Shown: positions 27,720-37,118, counted from the first letter of the stretch. The stretch: DNA of 64,000 bases from Halomonas caseinilytica (GCF_001662305.1 NZ_BDEP01000004.1:186001-250000); one strand, 5' to 3'. Notes: generated from the letters alone by a model not told the origin. A program made the numbers and translations.

Positions 27720-29414
27720 TCAGTCGTGCTTCGCCAGGGAGGCGGCAATGGTAGCGGCCTGCGGACCGACCACCAGATGCCAGGTACGCTCGCCGACGGC
27801 CATGGAACCGAAGCACCCCAGGGTCTTCAGCGCCGCCGTATCGAGCGAGGCCTCGTCATGCAGCTCGACGCGCAGGCGCGTGCCGGCCCGGGCAGCAAGA
27901 TGGCGCAGGTTGTCGCGTCCGCCCAGCGCCGCCAGCCAGGCGGCGACCTGATCCTCGGGCAACGCCGCTTCGGTGGCGTCTTCTGCCGACTGGTGCGGCG
28001 TATCGACCTCCGCTACCGGCGGCTCGACGCCGGCTGCCGCCACGGCAGCACGAATTTCGTCGGCCACGCCATCGGCAATGGGGCCAAGCACGACCTGCAG
28101 GCCGCCACCGCCGAGGCGCATCACGCCGCGCGAACCCAGCGACTTGAGCGCCGGCTCATCGATGGCCTCGGCATCGGCCAGCACCAGGCGCAGCCGCGTG
28201 GTACAGGCGCCGACGCTCTGCAGGTTGCTCGCCCCGCCGAGAGCCGCGACGAAGGCCGGTCCCCGCTCGCTGGCCTGCCCTTCCGTCGGGCGGGACATGG
28301 CGATTTCCTCGTCACGGCCCGGCGTGGGCAGGTCGAAGCGCTGGATCGCCCAGCGGAAGACACCGTAGTAGATCACGAACATGGCCAGGCCGACCGGTAG
28401 CATCAGCCAGCCATTGGTGGACAGGCCGTAGGACAGGGCATAGTCGAAGGCACCAGCCGAGAAGGTAAAGCCAAGCTTCACGTCGAGCAGCTGCATCAGC
28501 GCCATGGACAGGCCGGTCATCACCGCATGGAACACATAGAGCAGCGGCGCCAGGAACATGAAGGTGAACTCGATGGGTTCGGTCACCCCGGTCAGAAAGG
28601 CCGTCAGCGCCAGCGACATCAACAGGCCACCCACCTGGGCACGTCGCCCCTTGGGCGCCGCGTGGTACATGGCCAGTGCGGCGGCCGGCAGGCCGAACAT
28701 CATCACCGGGAAGAAACCGGCCATGAAGCCCCCGGCACTGGGATCACCGGCGAAGAAGCGATTGAGATCCCCCGTGGCACTATCGAAACTGCCGAACACG
28801 AACCACACGAAGCTGTTGAGCACATGGTGCAGCCCGGTGACGATCAACAGGCGATTGAGCGCCCCATAGACGAACTTGCCGAGCGCGCCGGCCTCGATCA
28901 GCCAGTGGCCCAAGCTATCGATGCCCGTCTGGATCGCCGGCCAGCCCCAGCCGAAGACGATGCCGAGCAGCACGGCCGCCAGTCCCGTGGCGATCGGCAC
29001 GAAGCGCCGCCCGCCGAAGAAGGCCAGGTATTCCGGCAGCTGGATGGCCCGGTAGCGGTTGTAGATCAGCCCGCCCACGGTGCCGATGATCACCCCGGCC
29101 AGGACGCCCATGTTGATGTCAGGGTTGATGGTGTGAAGCACCGCATCCAGCACCAGGTAACCGACCACTCCGGCCAGCCCCGCCGCGCCGTTGCTGTCGT
29201 CGGCGAAACCGACCGCCAGGCCGATGGCGAAGATCAGCGCCAGATGATCGAAGATCGACTGGCCGGCGGCAGCCACGAAAGCAATATCCAGCAGGTCGGG
29301 CTGGCCCAGTCGCAACAGCAGGCCGGCCACGGGCAATACCGCGATGGGCAGCATCAAGGAACGTCCGAGCAGTTGCAGCCCGGCCATGAGACGGGAGCCG
29401 AGTTGTTGAATCAT
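27720..29414 (-). CDS. nagE: N-acetylglucosamine-specific PTS permease IIC-IIB-IIB
   Basis: A 564-residue PTS permease that imports N-acetylglucosamine with phosphorylation. The IIC membrane domain (about 1-365) has the glucose-superfamily motif FLTGVTEPIEF and ends with FRWAIQRFDLPTPGRD. The first IIB domain has the phosphoacceptor Cys404 in GACTTRLRL. A second IIB-like domain (about 490-560) aligns with it, but the matching position 510 is alanine (ARAGTRLRV), so it cannot carry phosphate. The start overlaps the IIA-HPr-EI gene by ATGA. The substrate assignment comes from the nag operon context. Confidence 0.9.
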   Translation of the reverse strand: MIQQLGSRLMAGLQLLGRSLMLPIAVLPVAGLLLRLGQPDLLDIAFVAAAGQSIFDHLALIFAIGLAVGFADDSNGAAGLAGVVGYLVLDAVLHTINPDINMGVLAGVIIGTVGGLIYNRYRAIQLPEYLAFFGGRRFVPIATGLAAVLLGIVFGWGWPAIQTGIDSLGHWLIEAGALGKFVYGALNRLLIVTGLHHVLNSFVWFVFGSFDSATGDLNRFFAGDPSAGGFMAGFFPVMMFGLPAAALAMYHAAPKGRRAQVGGLLMSLALTAFLTGVTEPIEFTFMFLAPLLYVFHAVMTGLSMALMQLLDVKLGFTFSAGAFDYALSYGLSTNGWLMLPVGLAMFVIYYGVFRWAIQRFDLPTPGRDEEIAMSRPTEGQASERGPAFVAALGGASNLQSVGACTTRLRLVLADAEAIDEPALKSLGSRGVMRLGGGGLQVVLGPIADGVADEIRAAVAAAGVEPPVAEVDTPHQSAEDATEAALPEDQVAAWLAALGGRDNLRHLAARAGTRLRVELHDEASLDTAALKTLGCFGSMAVGERTWHLVVGPQAATIAASLAKHD

Positions 29415-31963
29415 GAGGGGATCCTCTCGGGGGTTATTGTTGTGGTCTCGAATGCAGATTCATGGTGTTCGGCGAGACGTCGACGCACGCTCGCGGCATC
29501 GGGCATCGCCAGCAGGTCCGGCAGCTCGCGCGCCAGGGAGGCAGCATCGAGCCGACGGATCATCGCCTTGACGGCGGCTACCCGGGCCGGTTCGACGGAC
29601 AGTTCATCGACGCCCATCGCCACCAGCAGGGACGCAGCCAGCGGATCGCCGGCCGCCGCACCGCACACCCCAACCGGGCAACGTCCAGCCGCTCCTTCGA
29701 TGGTGGCCTGGATCAGGCGCAGCACGCCGGGGTGCAGGACATCGGCGCGGGCCGCGAGGCGTGGATCCTCACGGTCCATGGCCAGGGTGTACTGAGTCAG
29801 GTCATTGGTGCCGATGGACAGAAAATCGGCCTGTTCGGCGAGACTCGCCGCGCACAAGGCGGCACTCGGCACCTCGACCATGGCACCGAGACGGGGCCTC
29901 TCGGCAACGCCAAGTTCCGAGACGACGGCCTCGAGCCGCTCGCGTACCCAGGCGAGTTCAGCGACTTCGCTGACCATCGGCACCATGATGCGCAGGGCAT
30001 CCAGCGGGGCGACACCGAGCAAGGCACGCAGTTGGGTGTCGAGCAGTGCCGCCTGGTCATGCCACAGCCGAACCCCGCGCACGCCGAGGGCCGGGTTGGG
30101 CACCTCGGGCAGGCGCAGATAGGGCAATTGCTTGTCGGCGCCAATATCCAGGGTGCGAATGATCACCGGCTTGCCGCCGAGTGCCGTCAGGCTGGTCTGG
30201 TATTCGTGGCACTGCTCCGCCTCGTCGGGCGCGGACGGGCGCCCCAAGAACAGGAATTCGCTACGCATCAGGCCGACACCATCGGCACCGGACTCGGCCG
30301 CCAGGCGCGCCTCGCCACTGTCGCCGATGTTCGCTGCCACCTCGACCTCGCGTCCGTCGCGCGTGATCGCCGGCTCAAAGGCCTCGGCACGCTCGGCCTC
30401 ACGGCGCTCGGCATCGCGTCGCAGAGCGTCGCGGATCGTCGACAGACGTGCCTCGTCAGGCGCAGGTTCGAGTCGCCCTTCATGGGCATCAAGCACCGCG
30501 CACTCCCCGACCACGCCCTCGAGCGCCTCGCCCATTGCCACCAGGCAGGGAATGCCGCGTGCGCGGGCCAGGATCGCCACATGGGAGGTCGTGCCGCCGC
30601 CTTTCAGGCACAGCCCGGCGGGGGCACGCTCGACGAGATCGACGAACTGCGAGGGGGACAGGTCATCCGCCACCAGGATGGCCCCTTCGGGCACATCGGG
30701 CAGCGGGGCCGACCCGGCCTCGGCGAACTCGGCCATGACATGGCGTTGCAGGTCGCGCAGATCGGCCACGCGCCCTGCCAGCAGAGCGTTGCCGGTGGCA
30801 CGCAGTTGCTCGGCCTCGTCGTCCAGCGCTTCACGCCAGGCCTGGCCGGCGCTGCGCCCGGCCTCGATGCGTGCCATGGCTGCCTCGAGCAGGCCCGGAT
30901 CGTCCAGCCAGGCCAGGTGTGCCTCGAAGATATCCGCTTCGGCGCGCTGGCCCTGACGTTCGGCCTGCTCGCGCGCGCTTTCCAGCGAGCGCCCAACCCG
31001 TTCCAGGGCAGCGCGCAGAGCCTCGCGCTCGACCGCCGCGCCACGCCCGTCATGGGGCACCGCCGGCAGCGGCAGGCTCACCGCCACCAGCGGGCCGATC
31101 GCCAGGCCAGGGCTGGCAACGAGGCCGGCGATTTCCCCCTCAGCAACAGGTGCCGAAACGGCAGCGTCCGGGGCGGCTGCATTCGGCGGCTCGACGCCCT
31201 CCGGTGTGGTCAGCAGCTCGGCGGCAGCCGCCAACACAGCCTCGGCCTCATCGCCCCGAGCGCGCAACACGACCTCATCACCTTCGGCCAGGCCGAGATT
31301 CATCAGGGCGCTCACGCTGTCACCACGCGCCTCGGCGCCCCCATGCTCGAGCCGCATCTCAGCGTCGTGTCGCTTCACGATGGCACGCACCCTGGCGGCG
31401 GGCCGGGCGTGCAAGCCGGCTTCCAGGGCCAGCGTCACACGGCGCTCATGCCATGGCCCGGTGTGCTCGGTCGTGGTCTCAACGGACGTCTCGTCGGGCG
31501 TCAAGCTCATCAGCGCTTCACCGCGCTCGACACGCTCGCCCGTGGCACCCGCCTCGAGACGCAGACGCCAGCCAGCATCATCGGTCACCACCAGCGGCGT
31601 GATCAGTGAGCTGGCCTGCTCGGCCAGCAACTCGGGATCGAAACGGCACAGAGGGTCACCGGCTTTCACCCGCTGCCCTACCTCGACCAGGAGATCGATG
31701 CCCCGCCCTTGCAGTTCGACGGTATCCAGCCCCAGATGCAGCAACACTTCGACGCCCTGCTCGCTTCGCAGGCTCAGGGCGTGCCGAGTCTTGGCACACT
31801 GCACGACCTCGCCGTCACAAGGCGCATGCAGGGTGGTTTCCAGGGGGTCCAGGGCAATTCCCTCACCCAGGGTTCCGCCAGCGAAGACCGGATCCGGGAC
31901 ATCGGACAAGAGCGTCACGATGCCAGTGGCCGGGGCCACCAGCGTCAGTTTGGAGGAAGACAT
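29411..31963 (-). CDS. PTS IIA-HPr-enzyme I fusion protein (NagF-like)
   Basis: An 850-residue multidomain phosphotransferase that carries phosphate from PEP to the NagE IIB domain. IIA-Glc domain at 1-155 with His76 in VEVLLHLGLD; HPr at about 172-255 with His185 in EAGLHARPAAR; enzyme I from about 278 to the end with His461 in GGGTTSHVAILARARGIPC and the PEP-binding LMRSEFLFLG, IGTNDLTQY and GVCGAAAGDP segments. The three-part layout makes the system independent of general PtsHI. Same gene order occurs in the Pseudomonas nag cluster. A 57-bp gap with a nested hairpin separates it from the deaminase gene. Confidence 0.93.
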   Translation of the reverse strand: MSSSKLTLVAPATGIVTLLSDVPDPVFAGGTLGEGIALDPLETTLHAPCDGEVVQCAKTRHALSLRSEQGVEVLLHLGLDTVELQGRGIDLLVEVGQRVKAGDPLCRFDPELLAEQASSLITPLVVTDDAGWRLRLEAGATGERVERGEALMSLTPDETSVETTTEHTGPWHERRVTLALEAGLHARPAARVRAIVKRHDAEMRLEHGGAEARGDSVSALMNLGLAEGDEVVLRARGDEAEAVLAAAAELLTTPEGVEPPNAAAPDAAVSAPVAEGEIAGLVASPGLAIGPLVAVSLPLPAVPHDGRGAAVEREALRAALERVGRSLESAREQAERQGQRAEADIFEAHLAWLDDPGLLEAAMARIEAGRSAGQAWREALDDEAEQLRATGNALLAGRVADLRDLQRHVMAEFAEAGSAPLPDVPEGAILVADDLSPSQFVDLVERAPAGLCLKGGGTTSHVAILARARGIPCLVAMGEALEGVVGECAVLDAHEGRLEPAPDEARLSTIRDALRRDAERREAERAEAFEPAITRDGREVEVAANIGDSGEARLAAESGADGVGLMRSEFLFLGRPSAPDEAEQCHEYQTSLTALGGKPVIIRTLDIGADKQLPYLRLPEVPNPALGVRGVRLWHDQAALLDTQLRALLGVAPLDALRIMVPMVSEVAELAWVRERLEAVVSELGVAERPRLGAMVEVPSAALCAASLAEQADFLSIGTNDLTQYTLAMDREDPRLAARADVLHPGVLRLIQATIEGAAGRCPVGVCGAAAGDPLAASLLVAMGVDELSVEPARVAAVKAMIRRLDAASLARELPDLLAMPDAASVRRRLAEHHESAFETTTITPERIPS

Positions 31964-31976
31964 GATCGACTCCGAT

Positions 31977-32029
31977 ACGTTGTTGTTGTCGCAGTCTCAG
32001 GCACAAGTCACACCCGAGACTTACAACGT
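31977..32029 (-). promoter_or_regulatory. Nested hairpin between the SIS deaminase and IIA-HPr-EI genes
   Basis: ACGTTGT (31977-31983) pairs with ACAACGT (32023-32029) and AGTCTC (31993-31998) with GAGACT (32016-32021). The structure overlaps the SIS stop codon and ends about 14 bp before the downstream ATG. It may stabilise or partly end the upstream transcript; there is no T-run. Confidence 0.4.
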
Positions 32030-33040
32030 GCAAGTAACCTTGTGCAGATGCCGCGGTTGATCCGGATCGCTACCCCTGGCCTCGGCGAGTTCCGCCGCCA
32101 TGCGGTAGAAACTCTGGATCACCGACAGTGGCTGCAGGTCCTCGTGACCGGCATCGCTCAACGTCAGGTGGCGCCCGGCCACCGACTCGTCGGCGGCCAG
32201 CAGCACCCGGGCACCGACGTCGCCGAGCCAATCGGCCAGTTCCAGCAATCCGGCCTGCTCGGCGCCGGGAGGCGCGAACACCAGCACCGGATAGCCGGCC
32301 TCGACCAGCGCCATGGGGCCATGCCGCACCTCGGCACCACTGAACGGCTCGGCCTGGATGGCACAGGTTTCCTTGAACTTGAGGGCCGCTTCCTGGGCAA
32401 CTGCCAGGCCTGCACCGCGACCGATCACCATCAGGCGGTCGGCACCGGCAAGCGCCTCGACCGCCTCCCTCCAGTCCTGGTCGGCTGCCTGACCCAGACG
32501 TTCCGGCAAGGTATCCAGGGCGGCCAGCAGGTCTTGATCCTGCGTCCAGTGAGCCAGCAACTGGGCGGCGGCAGAGAGCGTCGCCAGGTAGCTCTTGGTG
32601 GCCGCCACGCTGCGCTCTTCGCCGGCGTACAAAGGCACCTCGAGATCGCTGGCCCGGCCCAGCGGCGACTCCGGCGTATTGACCAACGCCAGGGTTCGGG
32701 CTCCGCCCCGCGCCAGCGCTTCCTGGGTGGCCACCAGGTCCGGGCTCTGGCCGGACTGCGAGATAGCCACCGCCAATTGCCCGTCGAGATGCCAGGACGC
32801 CTTGGCCAGCGTCGACAGCGAGGGCGGCAGCGAGGCCACGGGAATACCCAGCCGCTTCATGCAGAGATAGGCGAAATAGGCCGCGGCATGATCGGAGCTG
32901 CCCCGGGCCACGGTCATGCCGGCGGATGGCGGCCGTTCGCGCAATTGCGCGCCCAGTGATGCCAGCACGTCGGCGTTGCGCTGCAATTGGCCGCGAATGC
33001 GTTCCGGGGCATTGCGCGCTTCTTCAAGCATCAGTGACAT
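32021..33040 (-). CDS. SIS-domain glucosamine-6-phosphate deaminase (NagB-II type)
   Basis: A 339-residue protein with two SIS domains, expected to convert glucosamine-6-phosphate to fructose-6-phosphate and ammonia. The first domain has RGSSDHAAAYF and the phosphate-binding ISQSGQSPD; the second has GRGAGLAVAQEAALKFKETC and SGAEVRHGPMALVE; the C-terminus HLHKVTCTL matches the GlmS isomerase-type tail. The glutaminase half of GlmS is absent. No classical hexameric NagB is present, so this is the deaminase of the operon, as in Shewanella and Pseudomonas. It overlaps nagA by 17 bp. Confidence 0.88.
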   Translation of the reverse strand: MSLMLEEARNAPERIRGQLQRNADVLASLGAQLRERPPSAGMTVARGSSDHAAAYFAYLCMKRLGIPVASLPPSLSTLAKASWHLDGQLAVAISQSGQSPDLVATQEALARGGARTLALVNTPESPLGRASDLEVPLYAGEERSVAATKSYLATLSAAAQLLAHWTQDQDLLAALDTLPERLGQAADQDWREAVEALAGADRLMVIGRGAGLAVAQEAALKFKETCAIQAEPFSGAEVRHGPMALVEAGYPVLVFAPPGAEQAGLLELADWLGDVGARVLLAADESVAGRHLTLSDAGHEDLQPLSVIQSFYRMAAELAEARGSDPDQPRHLHKVTCTL

Positions 33041-34145
33041 GAGCGTCTCCTTCTGCGACGAGCCGGCCGCCGATATGGACGGCTCTGAGGTTCAATCGAG
33101 AATCCAGTTCCACCAGATCGGCATGCGCGCCCTCGGTCAGGCGCCCCAGGTCGTGGCGTCCCAGGAAATCGGCGGGATAGCGGGAAAGTCGGTCGGAGGC
33201 TTCGGCCAGGGTCTGGCCGAGGCCGACCAGGTTGCGCAGCGCCTGGTCCATGGTGAGGGTACTGCCCGCCAGGGTGCCATCGGCCAGGCGCACGCCGCCC
33301 AGGCATTTGGTGACCGCCTGCTCGCCGAGGCGATATTCGCCATCGGGCATGCCCGCCGCGGCGGTGGAGTCGGTCACGGCATAAAGATGGGGAATACAGC
33401 GCAGGGCGGCGCGGATGGCACCGGGGTGCACATGCAGCAGATCGGGAATCAGCTCGGCGTATTGCGCATGCGCCATGGCGGCGCCCACCATGCCGGGCTT
33501 GCGGTGGTGCAATCCGGACATGGCATTGAATAGGTGGGTAAAGCCACAGGCGCCATGCTCCAGCGCCGCCACGCCTTCCTCGTAAGTGCCCAGCGTATGG
33601 CCGATCTGCACGCGCACGCCTCGCTCGCTGAGCTGCTCGATCAGCGTCAGGTGACCTGCCAGCTCCGGCGCCAGGGTCAACAGCACGATCGGTGCCAGCC
33701 GGCGCAGTTCCTCGATGTCCTCGAGCACGCCGAGCCGGGCATGGGACGGTTGGGCGCCAAGCTTGCCCGGGTTGATGTAAGGGCCTTCCAGGTGCACCCC
33801 CAGCACGCGACTGGCTGTCGGGTCCGGCGCTTCCATGTAGGCGCCGACATCCCCCAACACACGCCGGGTATCGTCATCCGGTGCCGTCATGGTGGTGGCC
33901 AGCAGGCTGGTAGTACCGAAGCGCACATGAGTGCGCGCCACCGTGGCCACCGACGCGCCGCCCTCCATGACATCGGCGCCGCCACCACCGTGCACGTGCA
34001 GGTCGATGAACCCCGGCAACAGGCGCGGCAAGTCATTGCTCTCGGGGTCGACCGGTTCACCGTCGATGCGGCTGATGCGGCCTTCGTGCCAATGCAGCTC
34101 GCCGAGCCGCCAACCGTCGGGTGTCAGGATATTGCCGTAGCGCAT
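33024..34145 (-). CDS. nagA: N-acetylglucosamine-6-phosphate deacetylase
   Basis: A 373-residue amidohydrolase that removes acetate from GlcNAc-6-phosphate. Metal and substrate marks in order are LPGFIDLHVHGGGG (His50 and His52), GVHLEGPYINPGKLGAQ with the metal glutamate, IGHTLGTYEEG, GFTHLFNAMSGLHHR and the catalytic aspartate in AVTDSTAAAGMPDGEY. The ATG at 34145 has GGGAGA six bases upstream; the frame is open further upstream into the regulator gene but that part does not match the family. It follows the GntR regulator after 32 bp. Confidence 0.93.
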   Translation of the reverse strand: MRYGNILTPDGWRLGELHWHEGRISRIDGEPVDPESNDLPRLLPGFIDLHVHGGGGADVMEGGASVATVARTHVRFGTTSLLATTMTAPDDDTRRVLGDVGAYMEAPDPTASRVLGVHLEGPYINPGKLGAQPSHARLGVLEDIEELRRLAPIVLLTLAPELAGHLTLIEQLSERGVRVQIGHTLGTYEEGVAALEHGACGFTHLFNAMSGLHHRKPGMVGAAMAHAQYAELIPDLLHVHPGAIRAALRCIPHLYAVTDSTAAAGMPDGEYRLGEQAVTKCLGGVRLADGTLAGSTLTMDQALRNLVGLGQTLAEASDRLSRYPADFLGRHDLGRLTEGAHADLVELDSRLNLRAVHIGGRLVAEGDAHVTDA

Positions 34146-34177
34146 GGTGTCTCCCGGTTCCTTCTCAATGTCAGAAG

Positions 34178-34912
34178 TCAGCGTGTCAGCTCGACGATGA
34201 AGTCGTAGTAATCGGTGCGGCAGTAGGTGACGGTCAGTTCCGCCGGCGTGCCATCGATCAGATAGCCCTGGCGCGTCACCTTGAGCAGGGCCTGCCCCTC
34301 CGGCACCTCGGCCAGCCGCGCCAGCTCGGCATCGGCATTGACCGCCGTGACGTGCTGCAGCGCGCGCACCACCGGCCGGCCCGCCTCTTCCAGAAAGGCA
34401 TACAGCGAATCCCCCACGCCCTGGGGATCGTCGAGTACCGACTGCGGCAGGCAGCTCTCCTCGACCGCCATGACCACGCCATCCGCCAGGCGCAAGCGCT
34501 TGAGCCGCGCGACCCGGGCATCGCCGCCCAGGCCGAGGCGCAGGCTCTCGTCGGCCGAAGGGGCGGCCAGGCTGCGTGACAACCAGCACGAACGCGGCGC
34601 GAAGCCACGCTGGGTCAGCATCTCGGTGAAGCTCACCAGGCGCGTCAGGGGCTGGTTGAGGCGCGGCGTGATGAAGGTGCCGGAACCTCGGGTGCGACGG
34701 ATCAACCCGCGTTCGGCCAACTGATCCAGCGCCTTGCGCGCCGTGATCCGCGAGACCTCCAGCGACTCGGCCAGAGCCCGCTCGGAGGGCAGGGCCTCAC
34801 CGGCCTGCCAGGCCCCCTCCTCGATGGCATCTTCCAGTCGGCTCGCCAACTGATGGTACAGCGGCGTGGACAGGCCGGGATCGAGGTGAAGTTGCTCAAA
34901 TCGAGGATCCAT
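34178..34912 (-). CDS. nagR: GntR/HutC-family regulator of the nag operon
   Basis: A 244-residue repressor-like protein. The N-terminal winged helix (about 10-75) has LYHQLASRLEDAIEEGAW, ALPSERALAESLEVSRITARKAL and GLIRRTRGSGTF, the GntR signature. The C-terminal UTRA ligand domain (about 90-240) ends in TPAELTVTYCRTDYYDF. Homologues (NagR/NagQ/DasR) respond to GlcNAc-6-phosphate or GlcN-6-phosphate. I chose the ATG at 34912, preceded by GAGAG; an ATG 12 bases upstream (34924) is also possible. It is the first gene of the operon and probably autoregulated through the ACCA-rich region upstream. Confidence 0.88.
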   Translation of the reverse strand: MDPRFEQLHLDPGLSTPLYHQLASRLEDAIEEGAWQAGEALPSERALAESLEVSRITARKALDQLAERGLIRRTRGSGTFITPRLNQPLTRLVSFTEMLTQRGFAPRSCWLSRSLAAPSADESLRLGLGGDARVARLKRLRLADGVVMAVEESCLPQSVLDDPQGVGDSLYAFLEEAGRPVVRALQHVTAVNADAELARLAEVPEGQALLKVTRQGYLIDGTPAELTVTYCRTDYYDFIVELTR

Positions 34913-34940
34913 GATCGCTCTCATGCCGCATTATGATAAG

Positions 34941-34977
34941 ACCAATATAGACCACCAACCATACCAATTAAATACCA
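34941..34977 (-). promoter_or_regulatory. Candidate NagR operator cluster
   Basis: Five ACCA words (plus-strand starts 34941, 34951, 34958, 34963, 34974) lie in an AT-rich patch just upstream of nagR. Two are in the longer context AGACCA. AGACCA is the half-site of the DasR/NagR-type palindrome TGGTCTAGACCA, so this is where an operator would be expected. The full palindrome is not present. Confidence 0.4.
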
Positions 34978-35090
34978 CTTGTCTTATACCTTGGTCCGAC
35001 CCGCCTCTCCGAGGCACCGCACAGGCACGCCGCGGCCAGCCCGCCGACGACTCCGCGCCAGTCTCGACCGGAATCGCCACCCTGCCGCGA

Positions 35091-35119
35091 TTGGCGTGGG
35101 CCGACGGAATCCGTATAGT
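35091..35119 (+). promoter_or_regulatory. Sigma70 promoter of rnb
   Basis: TTGGCG (35091-35096) and TATAGT (35114-35119) are 17 bp apart, with the -10 ending 31 bp before the rnb start. This gives a short leader and is the only good promoter in the interval. Confidence 0.65.
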
Positions 35120-35150
35120 GGCCCCCTTATCCCGCCATTCGATCGTTATC

Positions 35151-37091
35151 ATGCTGCAGAACAACTCGGCGCTTGCTCAGCTCAAGCAACAGATCCGCGA
35201 CAACACGCCTCGTGTCGAAGGCGTGATCAAGGCCACCGAGCGAGGCTTCGGCTTTCTCGAGACCGAGGATGGCACTTCCTATTTCGTGCCACCGCCCGCC
35301 ATGAAGCAGGTACTGCATGGCGATCGGGTCGAGGCCGTCCTTCACGAGGAAGGCGAGAAGACCACGGTGGAGCCGGACACCCTGATCGAACAGGGCCTGG
35401 AGCGTTTCATCGCCCGGGTACGCAAGCGTGATGGACGCCTGGCGGTGATCCCCGATCATCCCTCGATCAGCAATGCCCTCAAGGCCCGCGTCAAGCGCAG
35501 CCTCGATGAGGCCTCGCTCGACGAGGGAGACTGGGTCGTGGCGCGTCTCGTGCGCCACCCTCTCAAGCCGGACGATCGCGCCTTCTTCGCCCAGATCGAC
35601 GAGCTGGTCGCCAAGCACGACAACCCGGCCGTGCCCTGGCGCGTGACCCTGGCGCGCCACGCGCTGGAGCAGGCCAGTCCCGAGGCCGGCGATGAGTGGC
35701 CGCTGCACGATGAAGGTCTCCAGCGCGAGGACCTCACCGCCGCGCCCTTCTTCACCATCGACGACGCCAAGACCCGGGACATGGACGATGCCCTGCGCAT
35801 CGAGCCTCGGGAGGGCGGAGGCTGGCGACTGACCGTCGCCATCGCCGATCCCACCGCCTATGTGGAGGAAGGCAGCGGCGTCGACCTGGAAGCGCGCACC
35901 CGCGCCTTTACCGTCTATCTGCCCGGGCAGAACGTCACCATGCTGCCGGAACGCCTGGCCGACGATCTGTGCTCGCTGTGGGAAAACCAGGATCGCCCTG
36001 CCCTGGCCTGCGCCCTGGACGTGGAAACCGACGGCTCCCTCGGCGACTATCGCTTCTTCGCCGCCACGGTTCGCTCCCACGCGCGGCTGGCCTACGACGA
36101 TGTCTCCGACTGGCTGGAAGGTCAGAGCCAATGGTCTCCCGAGACGAACATCGGCGAGCAGCTCGAGGCGCTGCGCGACCTGACCGAGGCGCGGACCGCC
36201 TGGCGTGCCGAGCATGCCCTGGTCTTCAAGGACCGCCCGGACTACGTCTTCGACCTGGACGATGCAGGCAACGTGCTGAACATTCGTACCGAACAGCGGC
36301 GCATCGCCAACCGCATGATCGAGGAATCGATGATCGCGGCCAATGCCTGCTGCGCGCACCTGCTGGCCGAGCATGTGGGTCACGGCATCTTCAATGTTCA
36401 TCGCGCCTTCGAGCCAGACAAGGCCGAGGCCGCCCGCGAATTCCTGGCCAACCAGGACATCGAGGTCGCGCTGGAAGCCCTCACCGAGCTGCCGCGCTAC
36501 AAGGAGCTCAAGCGTGAGCTGGAAGGCCGCGACGATGCCTGGCTCGACGCGCGATTGCGCCGCTTCCAGGGCTTCACCAGCATGTCCGCCCGCCCTGGCC
36601 CGCACTTTGGCCTCGGGCTATCTGCCTATGCCACCTGGACCTCGCCGATCCGCAAGTATGGCGACATGGTCAACCACCGGCTGATCAAGCGCGTGCTCAA
36701 GGGCGAACAGGCCCCGGCGGAAGCCAGCCTCGAGCTCACCGAACAGTTGACCGAGCGACGTCGCCTCAACCGCATGGCCGAGCGTGACGTCAAGGATTGG
36801 CTCTATGTTCGCTACCTCGGCCCGCACGCCGAATCCGGCAAGGCCTTCGATGCCGAGATCATTGCCATCAACCGTGGTGGCATGCGGGTGCGCCTGACCG
36901 ACAACGGTGCTACAGCCTTCGTGCCGGCCCCGCTGATGCACAGCGACCGTGACAAGGTGGTGATCGACGACAAGGAAGGCCGTATCCAGATCGAAGGCGA
37001 AGAGCGCTTCAAGCTCGGCGACACGATCCGGGTCGCGCTGACCGAAGCTCGCGAGGAGACGCGTTCGCTGGTGGGTCGTCCCGCCGACTGA
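35151..37091 (+). CDS. rnb: Exoribonuclease II
   Basis: A 646-residue 3'-5' exoribonuclease (E. coli RNase II 644). Cold-shock domains cover about 18-175 (EGVIKATERGFGFLE; SYFVPPPAMKQVLHGDR). The catalytic RNB domain (about 190-520) has TIDDAKTRDMDDAL with the metal-binding aspartates, ACALDVETDGSLGDYRF and RRFQGFTSMSARPGPHFGLG, then YATWTSPIRKYGDMVNHRL. The S1 domain closes the protein (GGMRVRLTDNGATAFVPAP). The start at 35151 matches the E. coli start (LAQLKQQ follows directly). It acts in mRNA decay in the cytoplasm. Confidence 0.95.
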   Translation: MLQNNSALAQLKQQIRDNTPRVEGVIKATERGFGFLETEDGTSYFVPPPAMKQVLHGDRVEAVLHEEGEKTTVEPDTLIEQGLERFIARVRKRDGRLAVIPDHPSISNALKARVKRSLDEASLDEGDWVVARLVRHPLKPDDRAFFAQIDELVAKHDNPAVPWRVTLARHALEQASPEAGDEWPLHDEGLQREDLTAAPFFTIDDAKTRDMDDALRIEPREGGGWRLTVAIADPTAYVEEGSGVDLEARTRAFTVYLPGQNVTMLPERLADDLCSLWENQDRPALACALDVETDGSLGDYRFFAATVRSHARLAYDDVSDWLEGQSQWSPETNIGEQLEALRDLTEARTAWRAEHALVFKDRPDYVFDLDDAGNVLNIRTEQRRIANRMIEESMIAANACCAHLLAEHVGHGIFNVHRAFEPDKAEAAREFLANQDIEVALEALTELPRYKELKRELEGRDDAWLDARLRRFQGFTSMSARPGPHFGLGLSAYATWTSPIRKYGDMVNHRLIKRVLKGEQAPAEASLELTEQLTERRRLNRMAERDVKDWLYVRYLGPHAESGKAFDAEIIAINRGGMRVRLTDNGATAFVPAPLMHSDRDKVVIDDKEGRIQIEGEERFKLGDTIRVALTEAREETRSLVGRPAD

Positions 37092-37118
37092 ACGAACGCC
37101 TCTGGCCAGCGTGACAAG

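Noticed and set aside
29462-31609. 715-codon open frame antisense to the IIA-HPr-EI gene
   Set aside because: Composition and lack of domains mark it as a shadow of the sense gene.
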